Assembly (NCBI RefSeq): GCF_003073045.1
Contig: NC_037597.1
Span: 25,000,158-25,064,157, forward strand
DNA from: Pomacea canaliculata
Lineage: Eukaryota; Mollusca; Gastropoda; Architaenioglossa; Ampullariidae
Direction of reading: 5' to 3'
DNA: 64,000 nucleotides
Every line of letters begins with the position of its first letter. Positions within the stretch are counted from its first letter, which is position 1. A program made the position numbers and the translations under genes. Shown piece by piece: positions 28,480 to 39,496 of the stretch. Under the pieces are notes generated by a model, which saw nothing but the letters and a program-made list of their open reading frames with translations, searched no databases and was not told the origin of the DNA.

Positions 28480-28815
28480 AACATCTTTTATGTATGCAAA
28501 CAGACAATGCTTTAAAAAAAATTTTATATATTTTTAAAATTATTTTTTTTTATCAGTTTGCTTTTTATCCTTATTTATGATAACATTTTTACCTTGATAA
28601 ATGATAAATTGTTTATGTATACAAATGAGACAATGCTTTAAAAAAAATTGTATTTTTTAACATTATTTTTTTATTAGTTTGCTTTTTATCCTTATTTGTG
28701 ATAATATTTTTACCTTGATAAATGATAAATTGTTTATGTATACAAATGAGACAATGCTTTAAAAAAAATTTTATATTAAAAAAAATTTTTTTAGTTTGCT
28801 TTTTATCCTTATTTT
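28480..28815. repeat. Tandem repeat, ~121-126 bp unit, about 2.7 copies
   Basis: The blocks GACAATGCTTTAAAAAAA and AGTTTGCTTTTTATCC recur at about 28503, 28629 and 28750. The unit is AT-rich. The first two repeats are nearly complete; the third is cut off near 28815. It lies about 650 bp after the DUF4806-like remnants. Confidence 0.88.
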
Positions 28816-28949
28816 ACCTCAATAAACGCCAATAAATAACAAATCATGTTTGTTTGTTTTTTATAACATTTTGCACTTTTGTGCACTCTTTTGCTGCTTG
28901 TTATATATATATAATTATTGCAAAATACACAAATTATTAATCCATTTGA

Positions 28950-29035
28950 TATTGGTATTTTTTTAGGAATTTTGGCATGTCTTGATTTAGAAATATGTAA
29001 ATCAGGATATGCCGAAATCCCTAAAAATACCAATA
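28950..29035. repeat. Long imperfect palindrome (hairpin, ~38-bp arms)
   Basis: The left arm begins TATTGGTATTTTT and ends CTTGATTTA; the right arm begins TAAATCAGG and ends AAAAATACCAATA, its near-perfect reverse complement. The loop is about 8 nt. The size resembles a microRNA precursor or a minimal palindromic transposon remnant. See finding. Confidence 0.75.
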
Positions 29036-30050
29036 ATCTGAAGATATAAATAGTGGGATATATAAAAAAAAAAAGATGGGACGTACCCATGAGCCATCAG
29101 GGTTGACTAGCGGTCACAAGGGGGAGAGAAGCGTCCCACGCTTGTTTCACAGGTAAAACCGACATGACCCCGTTGTTACGGCCCGGTTTCACTTTCGCTA
29201 TGGGTCGGACGCCATTTTGCCACATGGCCCCCGGATACTCAAGACATGTCCCCCACCTGTAGCCAATATTCCTTTGCTGCTGGGGGGGGGGTAACTTTGA
29301 GGGAAAATCCGTCTTACCACAAAGTGGCGAGACTAGCGAGGTAACGGGTCGAGACTAAACACATTAAAAGAGCGGCAAACAAGAGTGTGTACACCTGTTC
29401 AAGGTGTAGCAGCAGTGCTTCAAACATTCAAATAAGGGTAGCGAGATGAGGTTCTTTGTTTACGTGTGTCCCAGCCGCCCCTGCCCAACCCAACCCATCC
29501 CAACCTAACCCAATCCACGGCTGGCACAAAATGATGTCGGAGAAAAACACTGGCAGATAAAGTGGATACATTTTTTTTAAACTTAAGTTTTAATATTTAA
29601 TCCTTTCCCCCCTTTTCCGCTTATTGTTACTTCCCTGCTCGTCTTCCGTTTTGCAAAATTCTGTTACTTTCATTCCTTGTTACTTGGATTTTCTTTACTT
29701 TTTATATTTGGAGACCAGCATTTATTATTATGTTTGTGTGTTTTTGTTTATATTAGAGCTCTTTGAGCCCACCTTTAATGGTAGGGAAAAGCGCTATACA
29801 AATAAACTTACTATTATTATTCGTCATCGGTACTGTTGTTTATCCTTCCGTCGTTCACGTGTTGTTTGCTTGTTCTTCTGTCCTCGTATGTTACCCATGT
29901 CTCGTTCTTGTTCTTAACCACTAAGATCATGCTCCTTAGTGTGTGTTTGTGTCTGTGTGCGCGCTATATAACTTTTATTATCGATCAATTATTTTTATTA
30001 TCTTTCCCTTCTTCACACCCCCTCCCTCACTTTCTTTCTTTTACGTACAG
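29036..30050. other. Region between the hairpin and dynein light chain copy C
   Basis: No exon found. It contains a poly-G run near 29283, a GGACGCCATTTTGCC YY1-like site at about 29206-29220, the LINE/SINE tail at 29750-29825 and T-rich sequence. Confidence 0.4.
29750..29825 (+). repeat. LINE/SINE 3' end remnant
   Basis: Ends with GGGAAAAGCGCTATACAAAT followed by a short TAT/ATT run. A terminal AAGCGCTATA(T/C)AAAT block before ATT repeats is typical of 3' tails of CR1-like LINEs and their SINEs in aquatic invertebrates. Confidence 0.5.
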
Positions 30051-30097
30051 AATGACGCAATTTTCCGTCGGGAGTTTTGGGAAGTGACGCACACACG

Positions 30098-30239
30098 TGA
30101 CGTCAAACCATTCTCACAGTTGCCGCATCAGGGAGAGGAGCACGACGAGATTGTCAACACCAGCAGAGCAGCTTGCGATTCTCGTCTGTTTACACACCTG
30201 ATACTTCACAACAACCTAATCATAGGCCTAACATCAAGG
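30098..30239 (+). promoter_or_regulatory. Candidate promoter and first 5' UTR exon of dynein light chain copy C
   Basis: A perfect cAMP-response element, TGACGTCA, lies at 30098-30105. About 130 bp downstream is a donor AAG/GTCAGT at 30239/30240, which would pair with the acceptor at 30783. The intron would be ~540 bp, like the 5' UTR introns of copies A and B. Assigned from signals and analogy. Confidence 0.45.
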
Positions 30240-30789
30240 TCAGTCTAGTAATATTCTTTGCAGTACGTAATGAAGTAAGTAATTGGTGAGGTGAACATAT
30301 TTAGTACTGGTACGTTCCGTGCGTGTTTGATAGTTTACTTGTTCTTTTGAATTTCTAAACCGATCGCAGGAGTGAATAGAACTGCTGTTTACCAGTTTGC
30401 TTTTCCTAACAACGTGTTAAGGGTTGTTCAGATCCAGCAGGTGTCTGTATATAAGCTTTTCATAGCCAAACGTGTGTTTCCTATAACCTTCCTTAGTCCT
30501 AGACCGGAGACCTCGCTTGATCGTTGTATATAATAATTAATGTCATCAGCTTTCATCTACTAAGCACTAAGAATAGCTGAAAGGACCTTACTTTCGTCAA
30601 ACGATCATTTGCTGTACACTAACCCCGCCCAATTCATTAATTGTACACTGGTTCAATCCTTGTTGTCTTTGCCTCTTTCTGACTCCTCCCTCTACCCTCT
30701 CCGACACTTTCTCTCTCTCTCTCGTTCTCTGCTAGCTTGTAGAATCCAGCCATTCATTCCCTCCACGTGTTTTCTTTTGCCAGCCCACA

Positions 30790-31059
30790 ATGGCTGACCA
30801 CAAGGCTGTGATCAAGAACGCCGACATGCCCGATGACATGCAGCAGGATGCCTTAGAGTGTGCCAACCAGGCCCTGGAGAAGCACAACGTCGAGAAGGAC
30901 ATCGCTGCCTTCATCAAGAAAGAGTTCGATAAGAAATACAACCCCACATGGCACTGCATCGTGGGCCGCAACTTTGGCAGCTACGTCACACACGAAACCA
31001 AGCACTTCGTGTATTTCTACCTGGGACAGGTGGCCATCTTGCTGTTCAAGTCCGGCTAG
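30790..31059 (+). CDS. Dynein light chain LC8-type, copy C
   Basis: 89-residue LC8 protein starting [18 protein letters not shown], 6 nt after a splice acceptor (TTTTGCCAG/CCCACA at 30783), so again one coding exon behind a 5' UTR intron. The core [19 protein letters not shown] and groove strand are identical to copies A and B. Differences cluster in the first 33 residues (for example [17 protein letters not shown]). Codons are more GC-rich than in A and B. It faces the opposite way from them. Most likely a distinct, functional paralogue acting as a dimeric hub for dynein and other targets. Confidence 0.96.
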   Translation: MADHKAVIKNADMPDDMQQDALECANQALEKHNVEKDIAAFIKKEFDKKYNPTWHCIVGRNFGSYVTHETKHFVYFYLGQVAILLFKSG

Positions 31060-31614
31060 ACTTTCGGAGCATCTTCCCTCTCTAGTTCGGAGTGGCAGTG
31101 AAACGGTCCTGGGCCCGTAGTTAGAAGCGAGGGTAAGTCGTTGCCCTGGGGCAACTCGGGGAACTCAAGGACAAAATTTTTGTTTCCAAAGTCACAAAAC
31201 GGTGTCTAGAGCCCGTAGATGTTGATTTACCCTCGGGATATTTATAAAGCAATAGCAAAGATACACTAGGGTCACAAAATATAATCGCTGTCGGCAGGGT
31301 CTGGAAATGACTTTATTAACTACAAAAACAAGACTCTTTTCCTTGAGTTCCCGATTGTACCCTAGGTAATGACTTACTCTCGCGTTATAATTATGGCCCT
31401 TGTCATGTGTGATGGCGCTAGCTTGCAACAATTCCCAGCAGACAATATATTCCCTTCACGATAAGTCCGAGGTTGTGAAGACAAAGACTCGCATTTAGAC
31501 CTCGAAAGATTTTTGTGCTGTTTTCATCCTAAAGCAACTAACTCGGGTCAGAATCAGCGGTGTTATGCTACTATATATATATATACATCGCTATATTTAC
31601 ACTAAAAATATAAT

Positions 31615-31620
31615 AATAAA
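31615..31620 (+). terminator. Candidate polyadenylation signal of dynein light chain copy C
   Basis: AATAAA about 555 bp after the stop codon, after an AT-rich stretch with a short (TA)n run at about 31572-31585. Confidence 0.4.
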
Positions 31621-31624
31621 CTGC

Positions 31625-34600
31625 AAGCTGTAGAAAATAATATACTGGTTTTTTTCGGACGAAAGCCTTCAAGTTGTTTTATCATTTGCCTTTTGTCTTA
31701 GTTATTTCTTTTTTCCCTTCGTCTTTCTTTCTTGCTTGCTTAATTCAGCATTTTTTTTTTACTTTCGCCTTTCACATCTCGTCTGTTTTCACACTTTATC
31801 CACACAAGGAACAAATTTAGACTTTTAATTTATTCATATAGACTGAAGTAAACGAGCTGAGCACAAATGCTTGGAATGTTACGGTTGAGCTCCTCGGGAC
31901 AAGGCGGACCGTAGTGTAGTACAAGGTTTGTCGCTAAGACATATGTAAATACTTCAATGCCTACAGGGGTCGTTAATTAACATAACGTGTTTCTAGGCAC
32001 GGTCTTGATAGTTTATTCATCAGTTTAAGGGATGTACATTTATGCCGGTTAAAAAAAAAATGTAAGCTGGTTGATTTGAATCATCCTCGTAGCTAGCGCC
32101 TGTGGCGGCAATCCGTGATTAGAAGACACAGACATCGAAAAGGTTATAGGAGTCTGTGTCCACATGCTTGAGATGGTTCGCAAGCCCAGGTGAGAGGGAA
32201 ATGACGTGTAGTGTGTTTTAGTCGATCGTCAGGCCAAGGTAAAGCACTGTTTGACCTTTAGTGTGATATTTGTGGGCGTAACGGTGGATAGGTGCGTGAT
32301 GACCCCTCGACCTGATATACAGAAGCTGCTATAATTATTTTAATGTAAATCTTTGATTTCTGGTGGTATCTTTAGTTCTGTACATACGTGTGTTGCTTAT
32401 GTGCAAGTCTGTGCGCGCGATGAGTGCATGGGTGTTAGAGAGAGGCTGTGTGTGTGTGGTGGGGGAGGGAGGAGTTACACACTGTGCGTGAATGTCATTC
32501 ATTCATTCGTTACGTTACTGGTACCCGTCTTTAGGGGGAGAACATAGATATACCGCCAGTTGACAAGGCCAGTCACTCAAGCATGTCCTTCACTATAGTG
32601 AAAAGGTCTTGCACGGGATGAACAGTCCATTCCTTCACCCTCGTAAGTCATTTCTACCTGACTTTTGTGGTGTCTGCCACTTTCAAATGTAACTTGAAGG
32701 ATGGTCTTTGAGAAGTCTTCGTGCCGAGTCACGTGACCAAACCTACTCGCCTCGACTGTTAGGAGCAGGCGTTCCTGGTGTCCCACGAGTGTCCTACCCT
32801 GCTTCGTACAAAAGTCGTCGGTTTAATGAATGCCTGGATTCTTCTCTCGGCACCAGGCAAGCAGAGACCACGTGATGCAGGATCGGTACTACACGGAACG
32901 TGTGTAGACTGTTCTTCGTAGTCAACCTCATTTGATGACTCTGTCCACATCAACCGTTGCTGCTGTTGCTGAAGCGATCCCGATGAGGACACCATGTCTT
33001 TGGAGAGTGTAGCTCTCAAGATCTCTGCTGTTGCCAATGACAATGACTATATTCTTGTCAGTGCTGGTTTCCATTCCATGATTAATACAGTGATTAGAAA
33101 ACTGATATTTCTCGTCCGGCGGAAGGAAACTTTTTTTTCATACGTGTTCACAAAAGTGATTGATACCTCATTTTTTTTTGTTTTTGTTTTGTTGTTGTTG
33201 TTTGTTGTTTGTTTTGTTTTTTTTTTTTTTTTGTTCTTTGTTTTTTTTAAGTCATTGCATGGCATTAATGGTAAATAATCATAATATCAGCAAGAATTGA
33301 ATTTATAGAGAGCATTTCATCGTTCGGGGGTGAAGAAATGCGCTGTTTGCATATGTATGTATGTACATAATATGTGTGTGTGTGTGTGTGTCATGTACGG
33401 GTTTCTCGCAGTCTGTACTTCTCAAATAAGCGAGCAAACAGGTAACGTATGATCGTCTGTCAAAGTCTGTATCAACATCTACTAGCTACACGTTAACCTT
33501 TCTACTACACACTCTTTCAAGAACACGTGAGCTCTATATTTACAGTTAAAGACAACGCCCACACATGTCTTATCTGTGAGAACGCCATTGATGTCATCAT
33601 TGCCATTTATTGACACATTACTCATTACACATTACCCCTCCAGCCTTAATGAAATACACGAAACAAACTTGTGGAGAGATCCAGTCTGCTTCGTGCTGAC
33701 TACGTCTTTTCTCATCCTTTGCTCCAAGAAGACAAAGGACACGCAAAACTTTGGGTTGCTTTTCTCTTGAGGTTTGCAGTAGCGGCCAACTAAAATCCAT
33801 TATTACTGGCAACAGTTTGTTAGTGACAATCCAAATGTGCAACAGTCCAAGATGGCTTTTAAAGTTTACAAAGTTTTTACTCAGCAGTTTGAAGATATAG
33901 CTTACATTAAATATTAGCAATGCGTTTAGCATTTTCACTTCTGTTTTGGTAAATAAAAATAAGGTCTACAAACATGGAACTGTTTCTCAGGTTTACCTCA
34001 GTCGATTGATGCATACATTATGGGGGGTGGAGGAAGACAGGGATAGACAGACGGACACTCACTCACGAGGGGATCATCTGAGGTCAGATGCACGAAGGGT
34101 CGCTAGGCGCCAGCTAAACGCTTCACGTGATGCAGCCAGCTTAAGAAAAAAAATATGTGGCTGAGTCCAACTTATTTACTAATCACTCACCGCTTTGAGA
34201 AGTGTTGCACACTTGACTTCTAACAACAAACATTTCACCCGAGACCCCGAGTATCGGTGATTTAGTTTAACTGCCATTTAGTACTGTTCTTTAACCTCCA
34301 TCTAAAGGTGAGAACTGACCTGTGTCTCATTCAAAAAGAAAATGGAAACATTTTGGGTCCCGGTCCGGTTTTTAGAGACCAGTCAGATAGCTATCTTACC
34401 TGTCTTACCTGTCACAACTTCAGACATTATTTTACCTAGCAGGAGTAGAGCTTCGACAGGAAGCAGCGCCATAGCGTTAGCCTGGACCACAAATATTCTC
34501 AACGCCTTTTGCCAATGCATGGGCTCCATAAAGAACAAAATCTGGAGGCCAGGCTAACTTAGGATAGCTCGGTGATAGCTGCATGGCTAGCCTAGCAATT

Positions 34601-34870
34601 TTCACTTCACATAGGGAAGCATAAATGTTGAGCGAACAGACAACAAACTGAGACTGATCTGACCTCAGACGAGCATACTTTGAGGGATACATTGAAGGAA
34701 AGAATTGAGCAAAACCAGACCTGTCTGCCAAATAGATTTAGGCGCATAGAAAAATATATGAGGACAGTAGACAAGTTTTGTCTCCACAAGTGACTTAATC
34801 AGACTTGTTTGACAGCCTTTCCTTACAATGCGCGCGCGGACACACACACACACGCACACACTCACACACA
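31625..34870. other. Intergenic region between dynein light chain C and the CNG channel
   Basis: Apart from the LINE fragment at 32590-32870 there is a T/G-rich low-complexity block at 33130-33250, a (GT)n run near 33376-33392 and a CA-rich tract at 34843-34872. No exon recognised. Confidence 0.45.
32590..32870 (-). mobile_element. LINE 3' ORF fragment (decayed)
   Basis: The minus strand encodes, in two frames, AERRIQAFIKPTTFVRS (about 32870-32800) followed by GHQERLLLTVEASRFGHVTR and HEDFSKTILQVTFESGRHH (about 32780-32665). This is the usual post-reverse-transcriptase tail of non-LTR elements ('KRIQAF...LL.TV..RKL.WFGHVTRHD...KTILQGTLEGGRRRGR'). Substitutions and the frame change show it is inactive. 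Confidence 0.75.
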
Positions 34871-34873
34871 CCG

Positions 34874-34879
34874 TTTATT
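34874..34879 (-). terminator. Polyadenylation signal of the CNG channel gene
   Basis: AATAAA on the minus strand about 117 nt after the stop codon at 34996. It is the first signal downstream and lies just beside a CA microsatellite. Confidence 0.5.
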
Positions 34880-34995
34880 TTTCTAACCAGTTCAATCAGT
34901 ATTGAACTACATTAGAATAGAGGATTGATTCAGAAACCAACTGTCAGAGACAGTGTTAAGGCAGATGATGACTTTGTGGGACTTAAACACAAGCT

Positions 34996-37900
34996 CTACA
35001 GATCCGTGAGACTGTCGGTATCAAACCCGAGACTATAACTGTTGCAGATAAAATTGCTCTCGTCCGACCTTTCGTCCCACGCTACATGAAACTCGGACAA
35101 AGTCATAGGTGATCCTTCTGAGCAACAACTCTCAGCTCCTCCATCTGCTGTTCCTACTGCATTCTCTGTTTCTTCCCCGACCTCAACGCTGGTGTCCCTG
35201 GGGGACAACGAGGGTTCCGTTTGGATGTCCAAGACTCTCCCCAAGGTTTGAAAGGCCGAGCAAGCAAGCTCGTTCCCCTCGTCCTCCGCCCCTTGCTGCA
35301 CGCCACCATTGTCCCCATCTTCCACGTTACAGCCGTCCATCCCTGTTTCGATTTCGCTGAGCAATCCCAGCATCAAGAAACGTTTTTGTCTTCTTGCACT
35401 GGCAGATTTGTTCTGATGAACGAGAAAAGAGTCGGCCAATTCTTCTGCGTTTTCTTCCATCTCCAGTCTAACCTGCTCTCTAAAGAGCTCGCTCGGGTGT
35501 GCATGAGCTGACGTATTGTGATGGCAGAGCGAGGAAATTTCGGATTCGTCTTCGTAATGGCGACTTACGTTCTCCGGATTTCTGTATAATAATGGTTGGC
35601 TGACGTCAGATTCCGTCAACACATCTTCATCATTTTTGTAAGATAGTCGACCCTTGGAATGCATTGGTTGGTATTCTTTCGTGCTCTTGTAATAATCTGC
35701 AAGGTTGTCGAACGTTGACACTGTATACGGTGTACAATTTACAGGGGGTGTCTGCTGAGAGAAGCAGACCAGCTGCTCCCAGAGCCTGAAGGAGTACAAG
35801 AATCAGATTCTTCCGTAGGACATTCCTTTGTCTCGTCATCCGTTAGTTCCATGTAGAGAGAGACGTTAGACTGTGTTAATGTGAGACTGGACAACGTGGC
35901 TCGGGTAGAGATCTCTGGGATTTGAAACACCTCTTCATCCTGTTTTTCGAGATCCCCTGGTCTGCTCGTTGCAGCATACACTTGTAAGGCGCATTCACTC
36001 AACCGCTTCACAGTGCGATGTCCAGAAATTTCTGGCAAGTGTTCTTCATCAGCTACCTCTTTTTGGGCAGGTGCAACAGGCTTGGGATCTTGTGCCTGCG
36101 ATATCTCCCTCAAATCGACAGACATGTTTATGGAGTTTCTAGAACTCTCCGTTGCGTGGTCTGCGATCGTCACTACCTTTGAAGACTGTTTGGATGACGT
36201 TGGCTCTTCCCCTTGGTTGGCCGTATTGTTCGTAATGGTTTCTTGGTTCGTCCTTCTTGTTCATGATAGTTAAAGGCTTGCAACTTTGTTTTCTCCTCAA
36301 TGCCCGACGCTTGAGAGCTAGACTGGAGTGTGTGCTCTTCCCTTTCACCCCCTTTTCTACAAGCGCGGATCCGCGCACAAAAGAGGAAGACGAGTTTGCT
36401 TCGGGGGAGGCTTCGCTAAACTCAGAACTGGACGTGGTGTCGTCCGTTGGAGGTTTGTCAAAGGTTGAGCCTTGTTCCTCGCCTGATGTGTCCTGCTGTT
36501 GGTCTGATGATTCACTGTTTTCCTGCATCCAGCGCATAAGCGCGTTTTTCTTCTTGTCTTCGAACACGGAGATGAGTGGAGATAATCTGCTGCTGAACCT
36601 CTGCTTCTTGGGTGAACAACTGCCAGACTCTAGGGCCCCAGACATTCGCCGGGAGACTTCGGGAGAGGAAGAAATGGAGCTGTCGCTAGACGCTGAACCG
36701 GCGTCTTGGCTCCTGCTCAGGCTTCGCCTGCGAAACCCTGAAGCACACTGGCGACGACGCAGCATGGTCAGGGCATTTGCTTCAGATGGACAAGTGGTAT
36801 TGGACATCGTCTCTTCTGAAAGGTCAGCTGCGATATTTCGTGCACCTTGGTCTTCAGTGGCGCCCGATCTCAACGCGCTCAGGCCGATAGGGAAGACCCT
36901 ATCTAGCGGTCTGTAACGTTTTCGAACCTTTTTGGATTTCTTGGGGGAGAGAGGCGGGGAAAGGGATTCTGAATTTTCAGACGAGGAATGCGGTGAGGCT
37001 AGAGGTGAGTCAGACACTGTTGGGTTTATGTTACCATCTGCAATGGCATCGATTTCTGCAGAAATCATGTCCTCTGAGATCATTCCTGAAGAGACAGTGG
37101 TCGACTGAGTGCCATCGTCAGGACTAGACGATGTGACTTCAACGGTTGTACTAGAAGAAATACCTCCACAAACTCTGATTTTTACTTCGAAGGATTCTGA
37201 GGTGCCATTAGTCGATTCCGGATGTACGTTTTCTTTTGTATTAACCTCGCCAGGGACCGAATCGGGAGTTTCTTTTTTTGCATTATCTGCATTCATAGAG
37301 TAATGCCTTTTGTGAGCAAAAACCTTCGGTTGATTTTCAATTTTCTTGGCTTCTACTGCGTAAGTTGAACAAGCGGTGAGGTGGGTCGATTCTGCACCTT
37401 CTGTTTCTAATGTCCGAAGTAAAGGATGCAAACTGAACGGAGAACGACTCTGACCCTGAACACCAAGCCCCTCAAAGGTCAAGGAGCCAGAGGGTATTAT
37501 TGTGCTGCTAGTATTAATACCAAGCTAAAACGTTTGTAACTATCTTTTGATGGACAAGGTACATGTGTTTGCTGCCCATTTTCTGACTGCTGGACAGGCG
37601 AATTTTCCCAGGATTTCTCGTTTTGAGTTTTTAAACCGTTATCAGGGCCTTCAGCCAGGTCGATGGCACATTTGTCTGTAATAATTTCTCGTCTCTTTGC
37701 AAGCAGGGCGGATAATTGCTTGTCGTCAATTTTCCTGCAGGTTTTCAAAGGTTTCTTCGCTTGGGTGATCAGCTGTGCGTCGTGCTGCATACTCTCTCCT
37801 TCAGTCGTGCAATCGCTATCCTGGATCTTCTCTTGCTGATCCACTACAGAATTCTCACACAACGTATGATTTACAGTGCGTTCTACAGTCTTCCTCCGAC

Positions 37901-39496
37901 GATGCCGGTCTAAGCCCCTCTCTCTGCCTCCATCGTTTTCCTCGACACACGATACCGACTGTGAAGACTGCGCAGCTGTGATGGTGGTGGTGATCGGATC
38001 CATTACAAGGCCTGTCAAAGGACTGGTCTCGCAGGAAGAGAAATCCTCGCTGTGTCCATACTCAGACAGCTCAAACATGGTTTGGGGAAATCCCATAGTT
38101 TTTCCGAACCTTCTGAAATTTACTGTGCATTCGCTCCTGGAAGTTCTTGATCTGGAGTTTTTTCCCCTAAAACGTCGGTGCAGGAACCGCTCTGGCTGCT
38201 GGATTCCTCATGCCGAGCTACTTTGTCAGACTGGGTGATCTCACTTTCACTCAAGATAGTCGGTTCCTGCTCCCTGACATCAACCGAAGACGTGGTATCA
38301 TCACCTTTAGCTAGAGCACTCTCTGGTGCCGTACTGAGTGTGACGTTCTCTGCAATATCAGCCTCCTCGCTAGGCTTATCAGTTTGCGCTTCATTCAGCA
38401 TCTCATCATTAGTGTTTCCTTGCATAAGAATTGAGGAACTATATCCCGGGTTTTCCAAAGGCTTATACTTTGGACGTGGCCTTGCCGGTTTGTTTCCTGA
38501 ATGGGTGTTGGTAGACGACGTCGTAGAGTTGCTCGTGCTAGTGTCCTGGGTCGAAGATTCAGAGGAAGTGGTATTGACTTTCACTTCTTTTGAAGCAACT
38601 TCCTCTACGGCTTTTGTGGGTTTCTCTTTTGTTGCATCCTCCTCGTATTCTACCTCTTTCTTCTTAAAACTAGGTGCCTGCTCCTTGTCAATCAGTGCAG
38701 GAGATACGATCTCGAAACTGGAACGGCTGCCCACGACAGAGCCCATGGAAGAGCAGAATGAGGTCTGAGCACCAGGATGAGATAGAAACGACACGGCGTC
38801 ACCCCCTCGATCAGCGAGAAAATAGGGGTAGCTCCCCTCAAGATGATGCCTCTCGAGTCTGGAGAAGGAGAAAGAGCTCCGGTCTCTGTTTTCTCGACTT
38901 GGGATTGGAGGTGCTTTCGCTGTAAAACTTGCGCTCGTCTGTATGATGGGATCTCGTTCTCTTGTACGGATACGCCTGGACAAGAACGAAGTTCTAGAGC
39001 TCTCCGGGGTCATGTGAGAGACGTCTGTCCCCGAATCCTTATTGGTGTTGTCGTTCTTTTGGTGTTTCGTCGTTGAGTCGGAGTTTAAATAGTCAGGAAG
39101 ACTCACTTTCGGGCGGAGAGGCGTGACAGAGGCGTAAGGAGGCATAACCTTGACCAACGTGGACATTGGTTTGGAAAGGGCTCGCGCGGTGCTGGCAGAC
39201 TCTATCTTCCCTTTAGTCGAGGGTCCGGAAGATTCGCTGTCTCCTCCGCACGCCCTGACGACCAGGCGCTCCATCATCCGAGGGTTGGTGTCCGATATCC
39301 GCAGGCAGCGAGGGGAGGGCGAAGAGATAATGCCGGCACTGAGCGACGAGAGAGTTGGCGAAGCCAGGGAAGTGGTACTGACGTCAGAGGTGACACCGCT
39401 GCCTCCCTTTTGCGATATTCTTTGGTTCGTCAGCTGGGCACGCAAGCGCTGAAGCTCTTCTTCCTTTGACTTGAGACCAGCTTCTAGGGTCGTGCA
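34996..39496 (-). other. Last exon of the CNG channel: ~1,500-residue Ser-rich tail with four frame breaks
   Basis: The acceptor is CTCCCCAG/TGCACG at 39497/39496. The exon starts with a coiled coil, [20 protein letters not shown], then becomes Ser/Thr/Glu-rich and probably disordered, with basic patches ([30 protein letters not shown]) and a stop after FDTDSLTDL. Five long frames overlap end to end: 39496-38120, 38140-37497, 37540-36139, about 36290-35739 and 35799-34996. Each change needs one base gained or lost, and style and composition continue across each break. Near 35744-35748 the break coincides with a C5 run. Long open frames between breaks argue for recent or artificial indels, not old decay. 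Confidence 0.8.

Noticed and set aside
33047..33278. Lys/Thr/Asn-rich and Phe-rich frames
   Set aside because: Low-complexity T-rich sequence translated on both strands.
36257..36916. 219-codon plus-strand open frame, and others at 38178-38768 and 39150-39452
   Set aside because: Antisense shadows of the Ser-rich tail exon: biased codons keep the opposite strand open. No independent domain.
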